Source: CAKQOE01 sp051892195
GTDB taxonomy: Bacteria; Bacillota; Clostridia; Peptostreptococcales; Anaerovoracaceae
Direction of reading: 5' to 3'
Assembly: GCA_051892195.1 (NCBI GenBank)
Contig: JBJFFZ010000095.1
Location: forward strand, 1 to 11,866
DNA length: 11,866 bases
Numbering within the stretch: position 1 is the stretch's first letter; every line of letters begins with the position of its first letter. Positions 1 to 4,979 of the stretch are shown piece by piece. Under the pieces are notes generated by a model. The model was not told the DNA's origin and did no database searches. It saw nothing but the letters and a program-made list of their open reading frames with translations. Made by a program: the position numbers and the translations under genes.

Positions 1-108
1 TCGGAAAGAGAGTGAAGATAGAAGATTTGATCTCTGTTCTTTGTTTCAAAGGGCAGGTTCGTATGCATATGAATGCGAACATAGATATGAATATATGATT
101 GCGAAGGA
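1..108 (+). other. rRNA operon spacer upstream of 5S, first half
   Basis: This stretch has no believable gene. It precedes a 5S rRNA gene and is most likely the 23S-5S spacer, with 23S ending left of the window (inference). It contains TGTTCTTTG at 35-43, which resembles an rRNA antitermination boxA. It also contains an imperfect palindrome at 58-79, starting TTCG and ending CGAA, with four non-symmetrical positions. The 80-100 part is AT-rich. The function of these small motifs is unproven. Confidence 0.4.
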
Positions 109-209
109 TTTTTCGTTCAGCGCAAGGCGCACGACGGAGGCCGAAGCGGAGCATACCTGAGTATGTGAGCATCGGACCGACGGAGAGCAACGCAGCGATG
201 GGCGAAAAA
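109..209 (+). other. Structured RNA element immediately upstream of 5S rRNA
   Basis: About 100 nt can fold into a long branched hairpin. TTTTTCGTTCA (109-119) pairs with TGGGCGAAAAA (199-209), using two G-U pairs. After one mismatch, CGC (121-123) pairs with GCG (195-197). Inside, GGCCGA (139-144) pairs with TCGGACC (172-178) with one bulged A, and CATAC (152-156) pairs with GTATG (161-165) around a CTGA tetraloop. Its position just before the 5S start suggests a role in processing the pre-rRNA, or a repeated element inserted in the spacer. I do not recognise a named family. Confidence 0.5.
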
Positions 210-221
210 GACAAGCAATGA

Positions 222-338
222 TCCAGTGATTATGGCGGGGAGGATCCACCTGTACCCATCTCGAACACAGAAGTTAAGCTCCCCAGCGCCGAAGATACTT
301 GGCGGGAGGCTGCCCGGGAAAATAGGACATCGCTGGTT
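222..338 (+). rRNA. rrf: 5S ribosomal RNA
   Basis: This is the 5S rRNA of the large ribosomal subunit, about 117 nt long. The ends pair as helix I: CCAGTGAT at 223-230 with ATCGCTGG at 329-336, including one G-U pair. The conserved loop around 'cccatctcgaacacagaag' (264-282) is the strongest identifier. The exact mature ends may differ by one or two bases. It sits directly upstream of four tRNA genes and is presumably co-transcribed with them from an rRNA promoter outside the window. Confidence 0.95.
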
Positions 339-367
339 AAAAAAAGCAGAGCGCTGATGCGCTCTGC
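339..367 (-). terminator. Perfect hairpin after 5S; terminator-like only on the minus strand
   Basis: GCAGAGCGC (346-354) pairs perfectly with GCGCTCTGC (359-367) around a TGAT loop. On the + strand no T-run follows, so readthrough into the tRNA genes is expected and the hairpin could serve 5S maturation. On the minus strand the hairpin is followed by seven T's (complement of A's 339-345), the form of an intrinsic terminator. That could block antisense transcription entering the rRNA operon. Which role applies is inference. Confidence 0.5.
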
Positions 368-374
368 ATCATAT

Positions 375-449
375 GGCCCCATGGTCAAGCGGTTAAGACA
401 TCGCCCTTTCACGGCGGTAACTCGGGTTCGATTCCCGATGGGGTCACCA
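375..449 (+). tRNA. tRNA-Glu (anticodon UUC)
   Basis: This 75-nt cloverleaf has acceptor stem GGCCCCA/TGGGGTC, discriminator A and an encoded CCA end (447-449). The anticodon arm TCGCC-CTTTCAC-GGCGG gives anticodon TTC. The T-arm has the usual GGTTCGATTCC core. It is the first of four closely packed tRNA genes after 5S and is probably processed from the rRNA precursor. Confidence 0.97.
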
Positions 450-454
450 TCTTT

Positions 455-531
455 CGGGGTGTAGCGCAGTTTGGTAGCGCAACTGGTTTGGGACCAGTGG
501 GTCGCGGGTTCAAATCCTGCCACCCCGACCA
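455..531 (+). tRNA. tRNA-Pro (anticodon UGG)
   Basis: This 77-nt cloverleaf has acceptor stem CGGGGTG/CACCCCG, discriminator A and an encoded CCA end. The anticodon stem ACTGG/CCAGT encloses loop TTTGGGA, giving anticodon TGG. The T-loop is GTTCAAATC. Only 5 nt separate it from the tRNA-Glu gene, as expected for a co-transcribed cluster. Confidence 0.97.
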
Positions 532-541
532 CATTATGAAT

Positions 542-617
542 GCCCAGATAGCTCAGTAGGTAGAGCAGGGGACTGAAAATCCCCGTGTCCTTGGTTCGAT
601 TCCGAGTCTGGGCACCA
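542..617 (+). tRNA. tRNA-Phe (anticodon GAA)
   Basis: This 76-nt cloverleaf has acceptor stem GCCCAGA/TCTGGGC, discriminator A and an encoded CCA. The anticodon stem GGGGA/TCCCC encloses loop CTGAAAA, giving anticodon GAA. The D-arm AGCTCAGTAGGTAGAGC is typical. Confidence 0.97.
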
Positions 618-630
618 TATAATTGAATAT

Positions 631-715
631 GCGGTTGTGCTGGAATAGGCAGACAGGCACGTTTGAGGGGCGTGTGTCAGCAGACGTATGGGTTCAAGTC
701 CCATCAACCGCACCA
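631..715 (+). tRNA. tRNA-Leu (anticodon GAG)
   Basis: This 85-nt class II tRNA has acceptor stem GCGGTTG/CAACCGC, discriminator A and an encoded CCA end. The anticodon stem CACGT/GCGTG (one G-U pair) encloses loop TTGAGGG, giving anticodon GAG. The long variable arm lies around 676-690. It is the last RNA gene of the cluster. tRNA-Leu genes are frequent integration sites, but I see no duplicated 3' end of this gene elsewhere in the window. Confidence 0.95.
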
Positions 716-724
716 GCGAGATTT

Positions 725-774
725 AATCCGAACCAGATCTTCCTTATGGAGGACGGGTTCGGATTATTTGTTTT
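725..774 (+). terminator. Intrinsic terminator of the rRNA/tRNA operon
   Basis: AATCCGAACC (725-734) pairs perfectly with GGTTCGGATT (756-765), followed by ATTTGTTTT. The loop holds a second nested stem, CTTCC (739-743) with GGAGG (748-752), around TTAT. This strong, nested structure lies 10 nt after tRNA-Leu and marks the end of the RNA transcription unit. Confidence 0.9.
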
Positions 775-804
775 GAGGGAAGAATAAGATTATTGCCGAC
801 AATA

Positions 805-813
805 TGGTATACT
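805..813 (+). promoter_or_regulatory. Candidate extended -10 promoter for the macro-domain gene
   Basis: TGGTATACT matches the extended -10 pattern TGnTATAAT with one mismatch. No good -35 box is visible 17 nt upstream, which extended -10 promoters tolerate. Transcription would start near 820, about 80 nt before the gene, just downstream of the tRNA terminator. It is the only plausible promoter I see in this gap. Confidence 0.5.
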
Positions 814-897
814 ATATTGCAGTAAAAATACTTGAAATGGAAATAAAATGTTCTATGGCAGAATGATTCCCCGGATCTGAAATAAGGAGGCCCTTTT

Positions 898-1968
898 ATG
901 CCGTTTGAAATCGTTCAAAATGATATTGTAAATATGCAGGTAGATGCAGTGGTCAATTCTGCCAATCCGGATCCTGTGATCGGTTCCGGAGTTGACAGCG
1001 GGATTCATAAGAAGGCAGGATACGAATTGCTTGCCGCCCGGAAGAAGATCGGCTGTATTGACGTCGGGGATGCTGCGCTCACGCCCGGTTTCGGGCTGGA
1101 TGCCCGGTATGTGATTCATACGGTCGGACCCGTCTGGAATGATGGGCATCACAGGGAGGAAGAACTGTTATCCTCCTGTTACCGGAAGTCACTGGCACTG
1201 GCGAAAGAGCATGGGTGCGAGTCCGTTGCCTTTCCGTTGATTTCTGCCGGAAATTACGGTTTTCCGAAGTCTCTTGCGCTTCAGACAGCTGTCCGGGAAA
1301 TCAGCGCCTTCCTCATGGAAAATGACATGCAGATATACCTGGTTGTATTCGGTAAGGAAGCCTTTGTACTTTCAGAAAAACTGTTCCGGTCCGTGAGCAG
1401 TTATATCGATGAAAATTATATTCGAAGCAAAACCTATGAAGAATACGGAACGGAGCACCTGTACGGCTCTTTTTCACAGGAAAGGCGAATCCGGAATCTT
1501 CTGAAACAGAGCAGTTTTGTTTCAGAGGACGCCTGCCCCGGGCAGGCCCCTGCAGAATGTCTTGACATGTCTGTCGGGACAGACGTCAGGATGGAGGATG
1601 CGGACTGGAGCGCTATTCTTGCTCACCTGGATGCAGGTTTTTCAGAAACGCTCCTGCAGCTCATTGACCGCACAGGTAAGAAAGATTCTGAGATTTATAA
1701 AAAGGCGAATGTGGACCGGAAGCTGTTTTCGAAAATCCGGAACAATCCGGATTACCGTCCGTCCAAGGCCACTGCGCTGGCATTTGCTTTCGCCCTGGAA
1801 CTGGATATCGATGAAACAAAGGATTTCATCGGCCGGGCGGGGTTTGCTCTTTCTCATAGCAGTAAATTAGATGTAATTGTGGAGTATTTCCTTGTAAATA
1901 GAAATTACAATGTTTTTGAATTGAATGAAGTTCTGTTTGCTTTTGACCAGCCGCTGATTGGTGCATAA
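898..1968 (+). CDS. Macro-domain protein with C-terminal helix-turn-helix-like domain
   Basis: The protein has 356 residues. Residues 1-165 are a macro domain, a fold that binds ADP-ribose and in some members removes it from proteins or nucleic acids. Visible motifs are N20-S-A-N23, the binding loop G29-S-G-V-D33 followed by G35-I-H, D58 to G64 (like the GDA.xTPG strand), and P113-L-I-S-A-G-N-Y-G. After a variable linker (170-230), residues 236-310 form a compact helical domain. There, K262 to N283, with 'DRKLFSKIRN' and a conserved 'YRPSK', resembles a Cro/C1-type HTH. This suggests a DNA-binding or partner-sensing module fused to an ADP-ribose module (inference). The start is firm: AAGGAGG at 884-890 sits 7 nt before ATG. 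I assign no substrate. The length exceeds single-domain macro hydrolases because of the C-terminal fusion. Confidence 0.85.
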   Translation: MPFEIVQNDIVNMQVDAVVNSANPDPVIGSGVDSGIHKKAGYELLAARKKIGCIDVGDAALTPGFGLDARYVIHTVGPVWNDGHHREEELLSSCYRKSLALAKEHGCESVAFPLISAGNYGFPKSLALQTAVREISAFLMENDMQIYLVVFGKEAFVLSEKLFRSVSSYIDENYIRSKTYEEYGTEHLYGSFSQERRIRNLLKQSSFVSEDACPGQAPAECLDMSVGTDVRMEDADWSAILAHLDAGFSETLLQLIDRTGKKDSEIYKKANVDRKLFSKIRNNPDYRPSKATALAFAFALELDIDETKDFIGRAGFALSHSSKLDVIVEYFLVNRNYNVFELNEVLFAFDQPLIGA

Positions 1969-1971
1969 AAT

Positions 1972-2006
1972 GTCGCATACCATGCGACCATCCCGGTCTC
2001 TTTTTT
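1972..2006 (+). terminator. Weak terminator or attenuator between the macro and VWA genes
   Basis: GTCGCAT (1972-1978) pairs perfectly with ATGCGAC (1982-1988) around a 3-nt loop. An overlapping alternative stem, GACC (1986-1989) with GGTC (1995-1998), lies closer to the T6 run at 2001-2006. The hairpin begins 4 nt after the macro gene stop. It may reduce, rather than stop, readthrough into the VWA gene, since no convincing separate promoter is seen there. Confidence 0.45.
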
Positions 2007-2048
2007 CTGCATAATGAAGTCACAATAAGGAAACAGGAGGACTTCAAA

Positions 2049-2690
2049 ATGACAGAGCTTGTATTTATTCTGGACCGCAGCGGTTCCATGTCGGGGCTGG
2101 AAAAGGACACGATCGGAGGCTTCAACTCTATGCTTCAAAAGCAGCGCAGGGAACCAGGAGATGCTGTAGTATCCACCGTGCTGTTTGATAATGAAGCCGA
2201 GGTTGTCCATGACCGCGTTGCCATTGCAGATGTGCCGGATCTGACGGAGGGGGATTACTTTGTTCGCGGATGCACTGCGCTTCTGGATGCTGTCGGCGGG
2301 GCAATCCATCATATCGGGAACGTCCACAGATATGCCCGTAAGGAAGATGTGCCGGAAAAGACACTTTTTATCATCACGACCGATGGTATGGAAAACGCCA
2401 GTCAGCGTTACACCTATGATAAGGTTCGCCGCATGATTGAACGTCAGAAGGCGCGTTATGGATGGGAGTTCCTGTTCCTTGGAGCAAATATTGACGCAGC
2501 GGCAGAGGCCAGGAGATTCGGCATCGATGAATCTATGGCCGCCGACTATCACTGTGATAAGATTGGAACTGCTGTCAACTATGAGGCCATCAGCGATGCA
2601 ATCACCAGTGTCAGGAGCTGCGCAGCACCCCTGTCTGCGGACTGGAAACAGAAGATTGATGCAGACTACCGGATGAGAACGGGAAAATGA
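2049..2690 (+). CDS. von Willebrand factor A (VWA) domain protein
   Basis: This 213-residue protein is essentially one VWA domain and probably acts in the cytoplasm, as there is no signal peptide or membrane segment. The metal-ion-dependent adhesion site is complete: D9-R-S11-G-S13, T76 in 'GCTALLDA', and D112 in 'TTDGMENAS'. VWA domains with an intact MIDAS usually bind a protein partner through a bridging Mg ion; the partner here is unknown. The start is supported by AGGAGG at 2035-2040, 8 nt before ATG. It lies 80 nt after the macro gene on the same strand, so the two may act together (inference). Confidence 0.88.
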   Translation: MTELVFILDRSGSMSGLEKDTIGGFNSMLQKQRREPGDAVVSTVLFDNEAEVVHDRVAIADVPDLTEGDYFVRGCTALLDAVGGAIHHIGNVHRYARKEDVPEKTLFIITTDGMENASQRYTYDKVRRMIERQKARYGWEFLFLGANIDAAAEARRFGIDESMAADYHCDKIGTAVNYEAISDAITSVRSCAAPLSADWKQKIDADYRMRTGK

Positions 2691-2765
2691 GGATTCGGCT
2701 TCGGCAGCGCAGGCCATTCGGCCCGGCGCTGCTGCTTGCGGGGGCGGCGCGGAGCCCGCGGAAAG
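2691..2765 (+). repeat. GC-rich double hairpin after the VWA gene
   Basis: A sharply GC-rich stretch follows the VWA stop codon. The first hairpin pairs GCAGCGC (2704-2710) with GCGCTGC (2726-2732) and contains a nested GGCC (2712-2715)/GGCC (2720-2723) stem with an ATTC loop. The second pairs GCGGG (2738-2742) with CCCGC (2755-2759). No T-run follows, so this is not a standard intrinsic terminator. It could be an RNA 3'-end stabiliser, a Rho-independent roadblock, or a repeated palindromic element. Base composition is unlike the AT-rich leader just downstream. Confidence 0.5.
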
Positions 2766-2786
2766 AGAATCGTAGTATTTTAAATG

Positions 2787-2792
2787 TATAAT
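2787..2792 (+). promoter_or_regulatory. Candidate -10 box for the jet operon
   Basis: A perfect TATAAT lies in an AT-rich patch between the GC-rich hairpins and jetA. No clear -35 box is found at the right distance upstream. A second, weaker candidate GATAAT lies at 2817-2822. If the first is used, the mRNA leader before jetA is about 120 nt. Confidence 0.45.
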
Positions 2793-2836
2793 AACTTTCC
2801 TATTTCATCTATAAATGATAATATAGTGGAGAGATG

Positions 2837-2883
2837 AACCCTCAGACCTTTCTATAGGAAAAGTTTTTTGTCACGGAAGGGTT
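2837..2883 (+). promoter_or_regulatory. Attenuator-like leader structure before jetA
   Basis: Inside the leader, CTTTC (2848-2852) can pair with GAAAAG (2858-2863), with one bulged A, directly followed by six T's (2864-2869), which is terminator-like. A wider pairing, AACCCT (2837-2842) with AGGGTT (2878-2883), encloses it. The inner stem is short, so leaky termination is more likely than full. Regulation of the jet operon by this leader is inference. Confidence 0.3.
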
Positions 2884-2920
2884 GCCTTGCAGGAGCGAGG
2901 ACTGGGGGATGGGGGAAAGT

Positions 2921-4351
2921 ATGATTTTATTTGACTATCCGGAATATGATCGCTTTTTTAATCCATTGTGCTGTCGGAACAAAAAGATATATTATGAGTG
3001 CATCATGCAGCTGATTGAAAAGTCAAAGCAGGTTTCCCTGCTGTACGAGACAGATGCGAAAGATACGCTGACCCTTTACTTTCGAAACCTTGCCTATGCG
3101 GTGGAGGATGAAGATTTCCCGGGAAATGAACAGGAGTCAATCAGCAGCAGCAAATCCGAATCAGAAAATGCAGGTTCTGTGTTGCGGTATTTCCGAAGCT
3201 GCGGTTGGATTTCGGAACCGGAGCTGGGACGCAGCGGAGACAATATCGCCATGGTGATGCCGTATTGCAGGAAGCTGATGGAAAGCATAGAGCGTATCTT
3301 CAACCGGGATAACAGTGCAGCGCTCACAAATCATATTTTTTCGATTTACGATATTTTGCATTCCGCATTTCTGGAAGATCATGGACGGAGAATTCGGCCA
3401 TATTCGAATATTCTGGTGCCTGTTGCAGATAGCATTGCAGATCTCAAAAATGAACTTCTCATGCTCAGAGACAGCATTCGTTCTGTTATGGGCATGGTCA
3501 TCAAGCTGACAGAGACTAATGCGCTGGGTCAGTTTCTGCTGCGGGATGCCGTGATGGAACAGTTTTTTCATGATTATTTTTTTATAAAAAAAGACGGGCT
3601 GGTTCCCGGGTATATTGATGAGATTGAAAAGATGCTGCGCCGGCTTGGAAAATCCGAGGTGTATGAAGGGATGATTCAGGAGTATCAGGCGCTTTACGAT
3701 GTTCCACCTTTACAGGCAAGGGAATTTGTTGAAAAACAGCTTGCTGAAGTTCGAAGTTTTATCAGCTATGATTATGTAAAGGATATGGACGATATTGATC
3801 GGAAGATCAACCGTTACTATAATCTGTATTCCACGAGAGTGCTGATGGTCCTGAGCAATAATACAAATCTTCAGACCCAGGTCGATCAACTTCTGCTGCA
3901 GCTTAAGGCTATGGATTCTGAGTCGCAGGGGAGGGTACTGGAAGAACTTTCACAATGCTTTCAGCTGGCATCCTTCCGATATGTGGGCAGACGGTCCATT
4001 GACCGAAGAAAAAAGAAAAATCCGGATAAACGGGGGGCTGCAGTAAGTGTCAGTCTTCTGACGGAAGAGGAGCGGGAACGTCTGACCAGGGAACTGCTTC
4101 ATGAACAGCCGGACAGGTACGGTGTGAAGCAGGCGGCTGCTTTTTTTGATCGGATCATGGAAGGGAAGGCATCTGTGGTGCCAGGCCCGGAAACTGTAAA
4201 AACAAGAGAAGATGCCATGATGTTTGCAGCGGGTATGATTTATTCCGGTTCCGGAGAATTTCCATTTGAAGTGGAATTTATGGAAGGTACAATTCATACA
4301 CCTGCTGCGGAAATCAGCAATATTAGAATTAAGAGGAAAATAAATGAGTGA
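2921..4351 (+). CDS. jetA: Wadjet system protein JetA (MukF/kleisin-like)
   Basis: This is a 476-residue kleisin-type subunit of the Wadjet complex, which links the SMC ATPase JetC to JetB. In characterised Wadjet systems the complex extrudes DNA loops, and JetD cuts small circular DNA such as plasmids. The identity rests on sequence style resembling the JetA/DUF5716 family and on the gene order jetA-jetB-jetC-jetD. The N-terminal part (1-130) looks like a winged-helix dimerisation region. The centre is helical with a coiled-coil tendency, and a strongly basic patch lies at 357-371. I chose ATG 2921 because GGGGGA lies 5 nt upstream and residues 'MILFDYPEYDRFF' look like a natural N-terminus. 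ATG 2909 or TTG 2882 would add 4 or 13 residues. The stop overlaps jetB by 8 nt. Confidence 0.85.
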   Translation: MILFDYPEYDRFFNPLCCRNKKIYYECIMQLIEKSKQVSLLYETDAKDTLTLYFRNLAYAVEDEDFPGNEQESISSSKSESENAGSVLRYFRSCGWISEPELGRSGDNIAMVMPYCRKLMESIERIFNRDNSAALTNHIFSIYDILHSAFLEDHGRRIRPYSNILVPVADSIADLKNELLMLRDSIRSVMGMVIKLTETNALGQFLLRDAVMEQFFHDYFFIKKDGLVPGYIDEIEKMLRRLGKSEVYEGMIQEYQALYDVPPLQAREFVEKQLAEVRSFISYDYVKDMDDIDRKINRYYNLYSTRVLMVLSNNTNLQTQVDQLLLQLKAMDSESQGRVLEELSQCFQLASFRYVGRRSIDRRKKKNPDKRGAAVSVSLLTEEERERLTRELLHEQPDRYGVKQAAAFFDRIMEGKASVVPGPETVKTREDAMMFAAGMIYSGSGEFPFEVEFMEGTIHTPAAEISNIRIKRKINE

Positions 4352-4979
4352 TGTAAAGCTGAACCTGGCAATCAGAGAGGAAAACTTTCTGCTGTTTAAG
4401 CGCTGTGTCCGGAAGCTGATGGAATCTACCTTTATTGTTGGAGAAAAGGATGAACGGCTGTATAATTTTATTTCCAGAGAATCAAACAGAGAGGATGTTT
4501 CCGATTATCTGCGGATGATCGGATTTGATGTGTTGGTGGATACCAGCGTCAGGATCGCCATGCTGAAGCCTTACGAGGGGGATGAGGAAACAGTTGGGCT
4601 TAAGAGAGCAAACGCAGTGACTTTTACAGGGGAGCAGTATCATATTCTTCTGGTCTTATGGGAGATTTACCTTGAGAATCTGGGATATCATGAGAACAAT
4701 CATGTAAGAAAGGGTGATTTTGTTGATAAGCTGAAGATGTATGAGGTGAATGCCGATAAAAAAAGCCTGGAAGCAGCTTTGAAGCTCTTTAAAAGATATG
4801 ATCTGATTGATTACAGTGCCGGGGATTTCTCAGAGGATTCTGTGATTACACTCTATCCCTCTCTTCAGTTTGGATGGAATCTTCCACAGTTTCAGACTGT
4901 AGTGGGGGAGTATCTCGGACGGGAAACGGAAGACCGGAATGAATCCGGGGCAGAAGGAGGCATCGTCAGATATGATTGA
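4344..4979 (+). CDS. jetB: Wadjet system protein JetB (MukE-like)
   Basis: This is a 211-residue acidic, mostly helical protein in the MukE position of the Wadjet complex. It is expected to bind JetA and DNA at the base of the SMC ring through winged-helix folds. No catalytic motif is expected or seen. I recognise it mainly by size, position between jetA and jetC, and resemblance to the small uncharacterised family that accompanies DUF5716-type JetA (DUF6063, from memory). It starts at ATG 4344 inside the end of jetA (8-nt overlap), with AAGAGGA shortly upstream. Its own end overlaps jetC by 8 nt, the same geometry. Such overlaps favour fixed subunit ratios by translational coupling. Confidence 0.8.
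   Translation: MSDVKLNLAIREENFLLFKRCVRKLMESTFIVGEKDERLYNFISRESNREDVSDYLRMIGFDVLVDTSVRIAMLKPYEGDEETVGLKRANAVTFTGEQYHILLVLWEIYLENLGYHENNHVRKGDFVDKLKMYEVNADKKSLEAALKLFKRYDLIDYSAGDFSEDSVITLYPSLQFGWNLPQFQTVVGEYLGRETEDRNESGAEGGIVRYD
4953..4960 (+). promoter_or_regulatory. Ribosome binding site deciding the jetC start
   Basis: GAAGGAGG ends 11 nt before ATG 4972 and lies downstream of the alternative ATG 4939. The upstream ATG has only a poor purine run before it. The Walker A region begins at a normal distance from the 4972 start, so residues 1-11 of the longer version are probably not translated. Confidence 0.75.

Noticed and set aside
46..249. Minus-strand frame of 67 codons in the spacer
   Set aside because: It overlaps the structured element and the start of 5S; there is no ribosome binding site or recognisable protein.
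230..532. Open frame of 100 codons on the minus strand across 5S and two tRNA genes
   Set aside because: It is antisense to certain RNA genes, and its codons simply mirror tRNA and 5S sequence.
793..818. TTGCCG with TATATT as a standard promoter pair for the macro gene
   Set aside because: The spacer is only 14 nt; the extended -10 at 805-813 is the better explanation.
1905..2717. Minus-strand frame of 270 codons opposite the VWA gene
   Set aside because: It is a shadow of the VWA gene, whose MIDAS motifs, start and ribosome binding site are all convincing on the + strand.
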